56,902 nt of DNA from Dyella japonica DSM 16301 (GCF_001010355.1 NZ_JPLA01000032.1:1-56902), one strand, 5' to 3'; counted from the stretch's first letter, positions 18,097 to 27,339 are shown. Numbers and translations: made by a program. Notes: generated by a model from the sequence alone, not told the origin.

Positions 18097-20085
18097 ATGT
18101 TCGAGCGCGTACTCATTGCCAACCGTGGCGAGATCGCCTGCCGTGTCATCCGCACCTGCCGACGCCTGGGGATCCACACCATCGCGGTGTATTCGCAGGC
18201 TGATGCCAACGCGCAGCATGTGCGCCTGGCCGATGAGGCCTGGCCGATCGGCGGCCCGCGCCCGACGGAATCGTATCTGCGTGGCGAGGCCATCCTCGAG
18301 GTGGCGCGCAAGAGCGGCGCGCAGGCCATCCATCCTGGCTATGGTTTTCTTTCCGAGAACACCGCGTTTGCGCGCGCCTGTGCCGATGCCGGCATCGCCT
18401 TCATTGGTCCGCGCCCCGAAAGCATCGACGCCATGGGTTCCAAGGCTGCCGCCAAGGCGCTGATGGAGCGGCATCAGGTGCCGCTGGTGCCGGGTTATCA
18501 CGGCGAGGATCAGTCCGCCGAGGTGCTCGCCGAACAGGCGCGCCGTACCGGCTTCCCGCTGATGATCAAGGCGGCGGCCGGTGGCGGCGGCAAGGGCATG
18601 CGCATCGTGCGCGGCGAAGCGGAATTCGTCGATGCGCTGGCCTCCGCGCAGCGCGAGGCGGCCAGTTCGTTCGGCGATACGCGTGTGATCCTCGAGCGCT
18701 ATGTGGAGCATCCGCGCCACATCGAATTCCAGGTGTTCGGCGACACGCAAGGCAACATCATCCATCTCAATGAGCGCGAATGCTCGGCGCAGCGGCGCTA
18801 CCAGAAGGTGCTGGAGGAAACGCCCTCGCCCTTCCTCGACGACGCACGCCGCGCCGCCATGGGCGCTGCCGCCGTCGCCGCGGCCAAGGCGGTGAACTAT
18901 GTCGGCGCGGGCACGGTGGAATTCATCGTTGCCCAGGACGGCGAGTTCTTCTTCATGGAGATGAATACGCGCCTGCAGGTCGAGCATCCCGTCACGGAAG
19001 AAACCCTGGGCCTGGACCTGGTGGAATGGCAGTTGCGCATTGCCGCCGGCCAGCCGTTGCCGCTGGCGCAGGAACAGATCAAGGCGCATGGCCATGCCAT
19101 CGAAGTGCGCCTGTATGCCGAAGATCCGGACCAGAACTTCCTGCCCGGCTCCGGCAAGCTGGTCAAGCTGCGCCTGCCTGCGCCGTCGCGCCACGTGCGT
19201 CTGGACGGCGGCGTGATCGAAGGCGACACCGTCACCATCTTCTACGACCCGATGATCGCCAAACTCATCGTGTGGGACGTCGATCGTCCGCAGGCCCTGC
19301 AGCGCTTGCGCGATGCGCTGATGGCCAGCGAAATCGTGGGACCGAAATCCAATATCGCCTTCCTCGAACGCCTCGCGCGTCACCCGGTGGTGGTCGAAGG
19401 TCGCATCGATACCGGCTATCTTGATCGTCACCTGGACCAGTTCCTGGCGGGCGATGTGGCGCCGGCGGCATCCGTGCTGTTCGCCGCGGCGGTCGCCGCG
19501 CTGATGCACGAAGAAACCAGCGTCACCTCCAACATCAGCGATCCGTACTCGCCCTGGTCGCGCGCCGACGCGTGGCGCGTGGGTCATGCCGGCAAGCGCA
19601 TCGTGGCCTTGTCGCTGCACGGCCAGCGCCATGAAGTGGAAGCGCATGGCCATGACGGCAACTATCAGCTGCGCTACGGCGATACATCCTGCGAAGTGCA
19701 AGGCGCACGCCTGGGCGCGGACGCGTTGAGCGCACGTTTCGACGGCGAGGCCATGCGCGTGCCCGTGCTTAACGATGCCACCCGCGTGACCGTGCATGAC
19801 ACGCAGGGCCACCGCTACGCATTTGAGCGCGCACCGGCATTTGCCTGGGAATCGAAGGAAGCCGCCGGCGGCAACCAGATCACCGCACCGATGCCGGGCC
19901 GCATCGTGCTGGTGAAGGCCCAGGCCGGCGACACCGTCGAAGAAGGCCAGGAATTGCTGGTGATGGAAGCGATGAAGATGGAGCTTGCCTTGAAGGCGCC
20001 GCGCGGCGGCAGCATCGCCAGCGTGCACGCCACCCAGGGCGATTTCGTCGAAGCGGACACGGTGCTGCTGCGCTTTGCCGACTGA
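18097..20085 (+). CDS. liuD: Methylcrotonyl-CoA carboxylase, biotin-containing (alpha) subunit
   Basis: 662 aa, usual length for MCC alpha. The biotin carboxylase part starts MFERVLIANRGEIACRVIRT, with ATP-grasp Gly-rich loop AAAGGGGKGMRIV, HPRHIEFQVFGD, and ERECSAQRRYQKVLEE and EMNTRLQVEHPVTE further on. A less conserved linking domain follows. The C-terminal biotinyl domain has VMEAMKME with the biotin attachment Lys627. The enzyme carboxylates biotin with bicarbonate and ATP for transfer by LiuB. Propionyl- or acetyl-CoA carboxylase alpha subunits share this order, but the neighbours (liuC, liuE) and length point to MCC. No strong ribosome site is visible beyond CCCCGGAAGC before the ATG. 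Confidence 0.93.
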   Translation: MFERVLIANRGEIACRVIRTCRRLGIHTIAVYSQADANAQHVRLADEAWPIGGPRPTESYLRGEAILEVARKSGAQAIHPGYGFLSENTAFARACADAGIAFIGPRPESIDAMGSKAAAKALMERHQVPLVPGYHGEDQSAEVLAEQARRTGFPLMIKAAAGGGGKGMRIVRGEAEFVDALASAQREAASSFGDTRVILERYVEHPRHIEFQVFGDTQGNIIHLNERECSAQRRYQKVLEETPSPFLDDARRAAMGAAAVAAAKAVNYVGAGTVEFIVAQDGEFFFMEMNTRLQVEHPVTEETLGLDLVEWQLRIAAGQPLPLAQEQIKAHGHAIEVRLYAEDPDQNFLPGSGKLVKLRLPAPSRHVRLDGGVIEGDTVTIFYDPMIAKLIVWDVDRPQALQRLRDALMASEIVGPKSNIAFLERLARHPVVVEGRIDTGYLDRHLDQFLAGDVAPAASVLFAAAVAALMHEETSVTSNISDPYSPWSRADAWRVGHAGKRIVALSLHGQRHEVEAHGHDGNYQLRYGDTSCEVQGARLGADALSARFDGEAMRVPVLNDATRVTVHDTQGHRYAFERAPAFAWESKEAAGGNQITAPMPGRIVLVKAQAGDTVEEGQELLVMEAMKMELALKAPRGGSIASVHATQGDFVEADTVLLRFAD

Positions 20086-20169
20086 ACACGCGGATTGACG
20101 CCGCGTCGACAACACAATCCCGACGCTTGAAGCATCGCCCGGGTCCTTGCCCGGGCCTGGGGAGAGTCC

Positions 20170-20880
20170 ATGCTTGCGCATTTCCGTTCCTTGCGGTCGA
20201 CGATCGTGCTCACCCTGATCGCCATCGCCCTGCTGGCTGGCTGCGGCAAGCACGCCGATGAATCGGCATCCAGCGCCGACCACGGCCAGGCGGACGCCGC
20301 CAAACAGGCACAGGAAGACGCTGCCTCCACCGCGAAATGCGCGGACAACCCGCTGGCCCAGGCGCTGCCGCCCAAGCACGACATCGGCGGCCTGCCGTTT
20401 CGCCTATGGGACTGCACGCCGGCCAGCATCCGCGCGGTCTACGGCAAGAACGACAGCAAGCAGGTGGAGATCTCGGTGACCGACACGCACCCCGCCGACA
20501 CTGGCACGCCCGCGGGCAGCGAGGACGTCAACCGGCGCACGCGCGACATGCAGCGCTCGGTGACGCGGCAAGCCATCGAAATGCTGACCGCCATGACCGA
20601 TCCGATGCAGGCCAACGCCGAATCCTTTCGTGCCCTGGGCGGCCCGGATTACGCGCCGGTGCTGGTGCCCACCTCCACCAAGGACTCCTTCGTCATCCAC
20701 GTCACGGCACAGAGCGAAGTGGGTCCCGCCGAAGCCGTGGCCCTGTTCAAGGATCGCCACGTCGTCACCTTGCAGGCCACCAACCAAGGCAGCGCGCTGA
20801 CCGGCTTGAACACGCCGCAGGCGCAGGCGCTGTTCCAGCCCTTCATCCAGCAATTTGATCCCGAACGGCTGCCGCAATGA
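20170..20880 (+). CDS. Hypothetical lipoprotein (236 aa)
   Basis: Signal peptide with hydrophobic core IVLTLIAIALLAG and lipobox LLAGC. The mature protein begins with a charged Ala/Asp/Gln-rich stretch (about 25-55), then a folded part with FRLWDCTPASIRAVYGKND and a C-terminal region with VIHVTAQSEVGPAEAVALFK. I recognise no family. GGGGAGAG precedes the ATG at 20170. It lies between liuD and liuE in the same direction (84-base and 45-base gaps), but nothing in it suggests an enzyme. It may simply be a passenger in the cluster. Confidence 0.8.
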   Translation: MLAHFRSLRSTIVLTLIAIALLAGCGKHADESASSADHGQADAAKQAQEDAASTAKCADNPLAQALPPKHDIGGLPFRLWDCTPASIRAVYGKNDSKQVEISVTDTHPADTGTPAGSEDVNRRTRDMQRSVTRQAIEMLTAMTDPMQANAESFRALGGPDYAPVLVPTSTKDSFVIHVTAQSEVGPAEAVALFKDRHVVTLQATNQGSALTGLNTPQAQALFQPFIQQFDPERLPQ

Positions 20881-20912
20881 GGGGTTTGCGCCGCCACCGG
20901 CGCTAATCGCGC

Positions 20913-20918
20913 TATGCT
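20913..20918 (+). promoter_or_regulatory. -10 element implying a leaderless liuE transcript
   Basis: TATGCT lies seven bases before the liuE ATG at 20926, and no Shine-Dalgarno sequence is present. If it is used, the transcript would begin at or next to the ATG. No clear -35 is seen. Confidence 0.4.
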
Positions 20919-20925
20919 GATCGGC

Positions 20926-21822
20926 ATGAGCACGAACCATGTCCGTATTGTCGAAGTCGGTGCGCGCGACGGCCTGCAGAACGAGAAAACACTGCTGCCC
21001 GCCGACGTGAAGATCGCCTTGATCGATCGCCTTTCCAGCACCGGCCTGAAGACCATCGAAGCCACCAGCTTCGTCAGCCCCAAGTGGGTACCGCAACTGG
21101 CCGATGCCGCCGAAGTATTCCAGGGCATCCGCAAGCTGCCCGGCGTGAGCTATCCGGTGCTGGTGCCCAACGAGCAGGGCTACGAGCGCGCCCGCGCCGT
21201 GGGCGTCAGCGAGATCGCGATCTTCACGGCCGCGTCCGAAGCGTTCAACCGCAAGAACATCAATGCGTCGATCGACGAATCGATCGAGCGCTTCCTGCCT
21301 GTGATGGTGCGCGCCAAACAGGACGGCGTGAAAGTGCGCGGCTATGTCTCCACCGTGCTGGGCTGCCCGTATCAGGGTGAAGTTCCAGTCCACGAGGTGG
21401 TGCGCGTGGCGCGTCGCCTGCACGAGGTGGGCTGTTACGAAGTCTCGCTGGGCGACACCATCGGCATCGGCACACCGGCCAAGGCGCGCGCCATGCTGAA
21501 GGCGGTGGCGCAGGAAGTTCCCATGTCCGCCCTGGCCGTGCATTTCCACGACACCTATGGCCAGGCGCTGGCCAATATCCTCGCCTGCCTGGAAGAAGGC
21601 GTGCGCGTGGTCGACAGCGCGGTATCGGGCACGGGCGGCTGTCCTTACGCCAAGGGCGCCACCGGCAACGTGGCCAGCGAGGACGTGGTCTACATGCTGC
21701 ATGGCCTGGGCATGGAAACCGGCATCGACCTGGACATCCTGGTGGCCACCGGCGCCTGGCTGGCCGGCCAGCTGCACAAGGAAACCGCCAGCCGCGTGAC
21801 GCGGGCGCGCACCGCAGCCTGA
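20926..21822 (+). CDS. liuE: Hydroxymethylglutaryl-CoA lyase
   Basis: 298 aa TIM-barrel enzyme splitting HMG-CoA into acetoacetate and acetyl-CoA, the last step of leucine breakdown. The start, VRIVEVGARDGLQNE, carries the metal Asp/Arg motif, TSFVSPKWVPQLAD follows, the HFHDTYGQA segment holds the metal His pair, and SGTGGCPYAKGATGNVASED contains the active-site Cys loop. An in-frame ATG at 20914 is possible, but family alignment and the -10 position favour 20926. The thiolase at 6582 could process acetoacetyl-CoA made from the product. A 7-bp hairpin follows the gene. Confidence 0.95.
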   Translation: MSTNHVRIVEVGARDGLQNEKTLLPADVKIALIDRLSSTGLKTIEATSFVSPKWVPQLADAAEVFQGIRKLPGVSYPVLVPNEQGYERARAVGVSEIAIFTAASEAFNRKNINASIDESIERFLPVMVRAKQDGVKVRGYVSTVLGCPYQGEVPVHEVVRVARRLHEVGCYEVSLGDTIGIGTPAKARAMLKAVAQEVPMSALAVHFHDTYGQALANILACLEEGVRVVDSAVSGTGGCPYAKGATGNVASEDVVYMLHGLGMETGIDLDILVATGAWLAGQLHKETASRVTRARTAA

Positions 21823-21827
21823 GACCT

Positions 21828-21846
21828 GGGCGCCTGCACGGCGCCC
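21828..21846 (+). terminator. Hairpin after liuE
   Basis: GGGCGCC (21828-21834) and GGCGCCC (21840-21846) with a five-base loop lie six bases after the liuE stop. No T run follows, so it is a weak terminator candidate. Confidence 0.35.
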
Positions 21847-21971
21847 CTGCCCTCCCTGTTCATCCCGGCCCCGGGCCGTTTCGTCGCCCCAGGCCCGCTT
21901 CCGTCGAAAACCACGCGCCAGCCGCATAGCGGCTGGTTATGCTCCGACGCATCCCATTCAAGGACGTCGTG

Positions 21972-23228
21972 ATGAAGAGCGTGTTCTTCGTAGCCCGCCT
22001 GGTCGTGTTCTGGTTCTTCGTGCTGCTGTTCGTGGCCTTGTTGCTCGCCAACAGCCCGCCGCTGCGCTACAAGGACACGGCACCGATGTTCGTGCTGATC
22101 ATCTTCATCACCCTGGTGATGGTGGTGACCAGCGCGGTGACCCATCTGCGCCGCGTGCGCCTGATCGCCGGCCATCTCGACGACAGCACCATGGGCAACC
22201 GCCAGCGGCGGCAGATCGAGATACCGCTGGAAGCCGGTGAAGCGTTCGATCTGCTCGACGCCGCCATCCGCGAACTGCCGCGCAGCGAAGACGTGGAGAG
22301 CGCGCGCGACAGCCTGCAGATCCGCGCCAAGGTGCAGCGCCCCAAGGCCTATGGAACCAATCCGTTCGAACGGCTTGATCCGTCGCTGTGGTTCGGCCAT
22401 GTGCGCAACCAGATCTTCGCCACGGTCACGCCACGCGAGGGTTCGGGCAGCGTCACCCTGATCTGCGAGCCCGAAGCCGGCGCATGGACCGACTGGTTCC
22501 GCGTCGACGACGGCACCAATCTGGAGAACGCCGAGGCCATCACCCGCGCCATCACCCGCCGCATCGCCGAGAAGCGCCGGCAGGAACAGCGCCGCGCCAC
22601 CCAGACGGAAAACGAGAAGGAACGCACCGTGGCCCGCCTCAACCTGCTGCATGCGCAGGTGGAGCCGCACTTTCTCTACAACACGCTGGCCAGCGCGCAA
22701 TACCTCACGCGTACCGATCCGTTGCAGGCCGATCACATGCTCGGGCATCTGATCCACTACCTGCGCCACTCGCTGCCGCAGCGCGACGATGCGCTGTCCC
22801 TGCTGGGCGATGAACTGGAACGCACCCGCGCCTATCTGGAAATCATGCGCCTGCGCATGGGGCCGCGACTCTCCCTGCAGATCGACGTGCCCGATGCGCT
22901 GCGCGCCATCGCGATGCCGCCGATGATGCTGCAGACGCTGGTGGAGAACGCCATCAAGCACGGCCTCGAACCCAAGCCCGGCGGCGGCACGGTGTGGATC
23001 CTGGCGCGCCGCGACGACAACACGGTGTCCATCACGGTGGCCGACGATGGCCGCGGTTTCAGCGACGCCAGCGGCGGCACCGGCATCGGCCTGAAGAATG
23101 TGCGCGAGCGGCTGCGCCTGATCTATGGCACGGATGCCTCGCTCTCGGTGGTCGGCAATGCGCCCGAAGGCGTCGCCGCCACCATCACCCTGCCCCTGCG
23201 CAGCGAGACTACGGAACACGCGTCGTGA
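21972..23228 (+). CDS. LytS-type sensor histidine kinase
   Basis: 418 aa inner-membrane sensor. There are two N-terminal membrane helices (VARLVVFWFFVLLFVALLLA and MFVLIIFITLVMVVTSAV), a cytoplasmic region of about 150 residues without a recognised sensor domain, then a His_kinase domain with phospho-acceptor His233 in LLHAQVEPHFLYNTLA. The ATPase part has N-box TLVENAIKHGLEP and G-box DDGRGFSDASGGTGIGLKN. I chose 21972, which follows AAGGA, over 21939. It overlaps the response-regulator start by four bases, so the two are translationally coupled. The signal and targets are unknown; the small lipoprotein downstream is a candidate target. Confidence 0.92.
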   Translation: MKSVFFVARLVVFWFFVLLFVALLLANSPPLRYKDTAPMFVLIIFITLVMVVTSAVTHLRRVRLIAGHLDDSTMGNRQRRQIEIPLEAGEAFDLLDAAIRELPRSEDVESARDSLQIRAKVQRPKAYGTNPFERLDPSLWFGHVRNQIFATVTPREGSGSVTLICEPEAGAWTDWFRVDDGTNLENAEAITRAITRRIAEKRRQEQRRATQTENEKERTVARLNLLHAQVEPHFLYNTLASAQYLTRTDPLQADHMLGHLIHYLRHSLPQRDDALSLLGDELERTRAYLEIMRLRMGPRLSLQIDVPDALRAIAMPPMMLQTLVENAIKHGLEPKPGGGTVWILARRDDNTVSITVADDGRGFSDASGGTGIGLKNVRERLRLIYGTDASLSVVGNAPEGVAATITLPLRSETTEHAS

Positions 23229-23989
23229 CCACTGCCATCCTTGCCGAAGACGAAACCCTGCTGCGCTCGGCGCTGCGCGATCTGCTCGCGCGCGTCTGGC
23301 CGGAACTGGAGGTGGTCGCCGACTGCGAAGACGGCGCCAGCGCCTTGGAAGCGATCAGCGAACATCGTCCCGACATCGCCTTTCTCGATATCCGCATGCC
23401 GGGCCTCAGCGGACTCGAAGTCGCCGAAGCAGCGGCCGAAGCGAGCCCGCAAACGCAGGTGGTGTTCACCACTGCCTACGACCAGTACGCGATCGATGCC
23501 TTCGAACGCGGCGCCGTCGACTATCTGCTCAAGCCCATCACGGAAGCCCGGCTCACCGCCACCATGCAGCGTCTGCAGACCCGCGCCGCGCCCCGCGCGA
23601 TGGACGCCGCCGCGCTGTCGCAGCTGCTGCGCGAGGTGATGCTGCAACCCGGTTCGCGCACCGAACCGCTGACCTGGATCACCGCCAGCAACGGGCGCGA
23701 AACGCGGCTGATCATGGTGGACGACGTTGCCTATTTTCGTGCCGACAGCAAATACACCATCGCCATGACGGCCGAGGGCGAGGCGCTGCTGCGCAAACCC
23801 ATTCGCGAACTGGCCGCGGCGCTGGACCCTGCGGTGTTCAAGCAGATCCACCGCTCCACCATCGTCAATCTGCGCGCGGTCGCCTCGATCGTCCGCGACG
23901 ACACCGGCAAGGGCACGCTGCGGCTCAAGCAACGACCCGAGACCCTGGTGGTGAGCCAGCCGTTCATGACGCTGTTCCGGAATATGTAG
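23225..23989 (+). CDS. LytTR-family response regulator
   Basis: 254 aa from a GTG start overlapping the kinase stop (GTGA). The receiver domain has the acidic pair in LAEDE (9-10), phospho-acceptor Asp55 in FLDIRMPG, Thr in FTTAYD and Lys in LLKPI. The C-terminal LytTR DNA-binding domain has VDDVAYFRADSKYTIAMT, FKQIHRSTIVNL and a final basic/aromatic region. Partner of the preceding kinase. LytTR regulators bind short direct repeats upstream of targets; I did not identify such a site here. Confidence 0.93.
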   Translation: MTTAILAEDETLLRSALRDLLARVWPELEVVADCEDGASALEAISEHRPDIAFLDIRMPGLSGLEVAEAAAEASPQTQVVFTTAYDQYAIDAFERGAVDYLLKPITEARLTATMQRLQTRAAPRAMDAAALSQLLREVMLQPGSRTEPLTWITASNGRETRLIMVDDVAYFRADSKYTIAMTAEGEALLRKPIRELAAALDPAVFKQIHRSTIVNLRAVASIVRDDTGKGTLRLKQRPETLVVSQPFMTLFRNM

Positions 23990-24028
23990 CGCTGACATTC
24001 AACCACGCGGGAATCACGAGAGGTCATC

Positions 24029-24403
24029 ATGGAAAAGCTGATTCTTCTGTTCTACCTGTTGTTATGCCTTGCCGGATGCGAGAAGGGACGCACGGTCATC
24101 ACGCACGAACTGGTCGACGGCACGGACTTGCTCTACAGCAAGATCCAGATCACCGGTGAGCTGGCCACCTTCCGCTGCCTGCGCAGCCGCAGCGGCCAAT
24201 GCCACTACACCGTACTGCCCGGCTCCTGCAGCACCCAGCGCGTGAACTGCGATCCGCCGATCACCGTCTTCACCATGCGCCAGGGCGATTCGCTGCTGCT
24301 CACGCGCCTGCCCGAAGACTTCGCCAGCTGCGTCACCTCCTCGCCCACGGCCGAAGGGCTTTGCGCCCAGCAACTGGCCGGCACCGGTCATCGCACGCCG
24401 TAA
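24029..24403 (+). CDS. Small Cys-containing lipoprotein (124 aa)
   Basis: Signal peptide LILLFYLLLCLAG with lipobox LAGC (Cys17). The mature part is short with several Cys residues (FRCLRSRSGQCHYTVLPGSC, RVNCDPP, FASCVT, GLCAQQ), which suggests disulfides in the periplasm. CGAGAGGTCATC precedes the ATG. It starts 39 bases after the response-regulator gene and may be co-transcribed with the two-component pair. I recognise no family. Confidence 0.75.
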   Translation: MEKLILLFYLLLCLAGCEKGRTVITHELVDGTDLLYSKIQITGELATFRCLRSRSGQCHYTVLPGSCSTQRVNCDPPITVFTMRQGDSLLLTRLPEDFASCVTSSPTAEGLCAQQLAGTGHRTP

Positions 24404-24437
24404 CAGTCCGATCTCGCAGCCCGGCGCCGGGCCTCGC

Positions 24438-24443
24438 TAGAAT
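24438..24443 (+). promoter_or_regulatory. Candidate -10 element before the amidohydrolase operon
   Basis: TAGAAT in CGCTAGAATCGG lies 27 bases before the amidohydrolase ATG. The -35 is not obvious. It would start the operon running to 27899. Confidence 0.4.
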
Positions 24444-24470
24444 CGGCAGCATCGACGGCGGGAGTACGCG

Positions 24471-25787
24471 ATGCGGTGGCAACCACGCAAGATCTGGATC
24501 GGCGGGCTCGCAGCCCTGGCCGTGGCGGCCGCCACGGCGGCAACCGCACCACCCAAGGGCGACCTGCTGCTGGTGCCTGACCGCGTCTGGACCGCCGATG
24601 GCGATGCCGCGCACGCGGGCTGGGCGGTGCTGGTGCATGAAGGCGTCATTGCTGGCGTGGGTCCGGTGGACAGTCTCCACGCCCCTGCCGACGTCCGGCG
24701 CATCGCCCTGCCCGGCACCACGCTCACGCCGGGCCTGATCGATCTGCACTCGCATGTGTTCCTGCATCCGTACAACGAGACGCTGTGGAACGACCAGGTC
24801 CTGAAGGAACCGCAGGACTACCGCACGCTCGAAGCCGCCGCGCATGCGCGCGCGACCTTGATGGCCGGCTTCACCACCCTGCGCGATCTGGGCACCGAAG
24901 GCGCCGGCTTCGCCGATGTGTCGATCAAGCGCGCGATTGACGAGGGCATGATTCCGGGCCCGCGCATGTTCGTCGCCACCCGCGCCATCGTGGCCACGGA
25001 CAGTTATGGACCGGGTCCACGCGGCTTCCGTCCTGACCTCGACTTGCCGGGCGGCGCGCAGGAAATCAGCGGCGTGGACGAGGCCATCCGCGCCACCCGC
25101 GAACAGGCCGGTCACGGCGCCGATTGGATCAAGCTTTACGCCGACTACCGCGTGGGCGCCGATGGCAGCACGCAGCCCACGCTGTCGCTGGCTGAAATGA
25201 AGGCCATCGTGGATACCGCGCATCTTTCGGGCCGGCCGGTGGCTGCGCATGCGTCCAGCGACGAGGGCGTACGCCTCGCCGTGGAAGCGGGCGTGGACAG
25301 CATCGAACACGGCTATGGCGCCAGCGAGGCGACCTTCCGCCTGCTCAAGCAGCACGGCACCGCGTACGAACCCACGCTGACCGCCGTGGAAGCCACCGCG
25401 CAGTATTTCGAGCACTACGTGCCGGGCCAGAGTGAACCCACGGCGCGCATGAAAGAAGCCGAACGCGCCTTTCGCACCGCACTCAAGCTGGGCGTCACCA
25501 TCGGCAACGGCAGCGACGTGGGCGTGTTCACCCATGGCGACAACTGGCGCGAGCCGGCCAATATGGTGCGCGACGGCATGACGCCGCCGCAGGCCCTGCA
25601 CGCCGCAACCAATATCGCGGCGCGCATCCTGCGCCAGCAGGACAAGTTCGGCCGCATCGCGCCGGGCCTGCGCGCGGACCTGGTCGCTTTCACCGGCGAT
25701 CCCAGCACGCATATCGACGATCTCCAGCATCCCGTCTTCGTGATGAAGGACGGCAGCCTTTACCGCACACCGCAAACCACACCATGA
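24471..25787 (+). CDS. Exported amidohydrolase (imidazolonepropionase/prolidase-like)
   Basis: 438 aa with a Sec signal peptide (AALAVAAATAATA). The amidohydrolase barrel has His93 and His95 in LIDLHSHVF, a Lys region in GADWIKLYAD, then AAHASSDEG and SIEHGYGAS with the later His ligands, and Asp in GNGSDVGVF. The end has ALHAATNIAARILRQQDKFG and GLRADLVAF, typical of the COG1228 branch that includes Xaa-Pro and Xaa-Arg dipeptidases. An exported dipeptidase or amidase is plausible but the substrate is not readable. It overlaps the next gene by four bases (ATGA), and with the four genes that follow forms one operon. Confidence 0.88.
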   Translation: MRWQPRKIWIGGLAALAVAAATAATAPPKGDLLLVPDRVWTADGDAAHAGWAVLVHEGVIAGVGPVDSLHAPADVRRIALPGTTLTPGLIDLHSHVFLHPYNETLWNDQVLKEPQDYRTLEAAAHARATLMAGFTTLRDLGTEGAGFADVSIKRAIDEGMIPGPRMFVATRAIVATDSYGPGPRGFRPDLDLPGGAQEISGVDEAIRATREQAGHGADWIKLYADYRVGADGSTQPTLSLAEMKAIVDTAHLSGRPVAAHASSDEGVRLAVEAGVDSIEHGYGASEATFRLLKQHGTAYEPTLTAVEATAQYFEHYVPGQSEPTARMKEAERAFRTALKLGVTIGNGSDVGVFTHGDNWREPANMVRDGMTPPQALHAATNIAARILRQQDKFGRIAPGLRADLVAFTGDPSTHIDDLQHPVFVMKDGSLYRTPQTTP

Positions 25788-26269
25788 CCGACTTCCTGAT
25801 CCGTCCCATCGAAGCACGCGACAACGCCGCCGTGGCCAGCATCATCCGCACCGTGATGCCGGAGTTCGGCGCTGACGGCCCGGGCTTCGCCATCCACGAT
25901 GCCGAAGTCGGCGCCATGTACGAAGCCTATACGCGGCCACGCAGCGCCTATTTCGTGGTGGAGCGAGACGGCAAGGTGATCGGCGGCGGCGGCGTGGCGC
26001 CGCTGGAAAGCGGCGAAGCGGATGTGTGCGAGCTGCGCAAGATGTATTTTCTGCCCGAGGCGCGAGGCATCGGCGCCGGCAGCGCGATGATGCTGCGCTG
26101 TCTGGACGCGGCGCGCGAGCATGGCTTTCATCGTTGCTATCTGGAAACGCTTACCGGCATGGATGCGGCCCAGGCGCTGTATCGTCGTCACGGCTTCCGC
26201 ACCCTTTGCGCGCCGATGGGCGGCACCGGACATTTCAGCTGCGACCAGTTCTATCTGCGCGATCTGTAG
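25784..26269 (+). CDS. GNAT-family N-acetyltransferase
   Basis: 161 aa. The acetyl-CoA loop lies in ELRKMYFLPEARGIGAGSAM (pattern R/QxxGxG/A), and the last part, CYLETLTGMDAAQALYRRHG, is typical of the fold. Substrate unknown. Its ATG overlaps the amidohydrolase stop, so expression is coupled. The TGHFSCDQFYLRDL ending resembles small-molecule acetyltransferases. Confidence 0.88.
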   Translation: MTDFLIRPIEARDNAAVASIIRTVMPEFGADGPGFAIHDAEVGAMYEAYTRPRSAYFVVERDGKVIGGGGVAPLESGEADVCELRKMYFLPEARGIGAGSAMMLRCLDAAREHGFHRCYLETLTGMDAAQALYRRHGFRTLCAPMGGTGHFSCDQFYLRDL

Positions 26270-26278
26270 GAGTACCTC

Positions 26279-26878
26279 ATGGCCCACGATCACCGCATCG
26301 ACGCCTACATCCTCAAGGCGCCGCCGTTCGCCCAGCCCATCCTCGAACATCTGCGCGATGTCGTGCATGAAGCCTGCCCGGAGGTCGAGGAAGGCATCAA
26401 GTGGAGCATGCCGTTCTTCAGCCTCAACGGCTCGCCGATGTGCCAGATGGCCGCGTTCAAGCAGCACTGCGCGTTCGGCTTCTGGCGCCACAAGGAGGTG
26501 ACCGGCAGCGATCGCGCCGATGGCATGGGCCAGTTCGGCAAGCTGACCTCGCTGAAGGATCTGCCGGCGAAGAAGACGCTGATCGCCCTGATCCGCAAGG
26601 CCAAGGCCTTGAACGAAACCGGCGTGAAGGTATCGCGCCCCAAGGCCGCGCCCAAACCCGCACCGACGCTGCCCGAGGATGTCGCCGCGCTGCTGGCGAT
26701 GAAGAAGCACGCCGCCGCCCGCAAGACCTACGAGGGCTTTCCGCCCAGCGCGCAGCGCGACTACGTCGAATGGATCACCGAAGCGAAGACTGACGCCACG
26801 CGCCAGAAACGCATTGCCAGCGCGCTGGAGTGGCTGGCCGAAGGCAAGCGACGCAACTGGAAGTACGAAGCATGCTGA
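26279..26878 (+). CDS. YdeI/OmdA-like DUF1801 protein
   Basis: 199 aa soluble protein. The first part (residues about 20-115) is a DUF1801 domain with EEGIKWSMPFFSLNGSPMCQ and FKQHCAFGFW. The second part is an OmdA-type segment with EDVAALLAMKKHAAARKTYE, FPPSAQRDYVEWITEAK and RQKRIASALEWLAEGKRRNW. Such two-part proteins are common, and biochemical roles are poorly defined (YdeI has been linked to antimicrobial-peptide tolerance in Bacillus). AGGAG lies before the ATG, and the 3' end overlaps the next gene by seven bases. Confidence 0.85.
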   Translation: MAHDHRIDAYILKAPPFAQPILEHLRDVVHEACPEVEEGIKWSMPFFSLNGSPMCQMAAFKQHCAFGFWRHKEVTGSDRADGMGQFGKLTSLKDLPAKKTLIALIRKAKALNETGVKVSRPKAAPKPAPTLPEDVAALLAMKKHAAARKTYEGFPPSAQRDYVEWITEAKTDATRQKRIASALEWLAEGKRRNWKYEAC

Positions 26879-27339
26879 AAGCGCCGCTGCTGCATTTCGA
26901 GATCGACGACCCCGCGGCGCCCAAGGTCGCGCCGCTGCTGCTGCAATTGGACGGCTATCTGGCCGAACTGTATCCCACCGGCAATATCCTGCCGGTGCCG
27001 CTGGCCGAGCTGAAGCAGCCGAACGTGACCTTCCTCACCGCCCGTGTCGACGGCAAGCCAGTGGCTTGCGGCGCCTTCGTTCGTCACAGCGACTATGTGG
27101 AAGTCAAGCGCATGTACGTGCTGCCGGCCTGCCGCGGGCTGGGCCTTGGCAAGCAACTGCTCGAGGCACTTGAGAAGGAGGTGGCGCGCAGCGGTGGCAC
27201 CCTCGTGCGCCTGGAAACCGGTACCGCCCAGGCCGAAGCGCTGGAACTCTACGCACGCGCCGGCTATCGTCGCTGCCCGCCCTTCGGCGAACACCAGTCC
27301 AACCCGCGCAGCATCTGCATGGAGAAAGCGCTCGCATGA
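26872..27339 (+). CDS. GNAT-family N-acetyltransferase
   Basis: 155 aa from the ATG at 26872, which overlaps the previous gene. Core: PVACGAFVRHSDYVEVKRMY, then the acetyl-CoA loop PACRGLGLGKQLLEALE and the final LETGTAQAEALELYARAGY. The FGEHQSNPRSICMEKAL ending is typical of a branch of small putative acetyltransferases. A longer frame from 26830 lies inside the preceding gene and has no ribosome site. Substrate unknown. Confidence 0.88.
   Translation: MLKAPLLHFEIDDPAAPKVAPLLLQLDGYLAELYPTGNILPVPLAELKQPNVTFLTARVDGKPVACGAFVRHSDYVEVKRMYVLPACRGLGLGKQLLEALEKEVARSGGTLVRLETGTAQAEALELYARAGYRRCPPFGEHQSNPRSICMEKALA

Noticed and set aside
17905..20379. An 824-codon frame antisense to liuD
   Set aside because: It is a shadow of the biotin carboxylase gene, whose motifs are complete.
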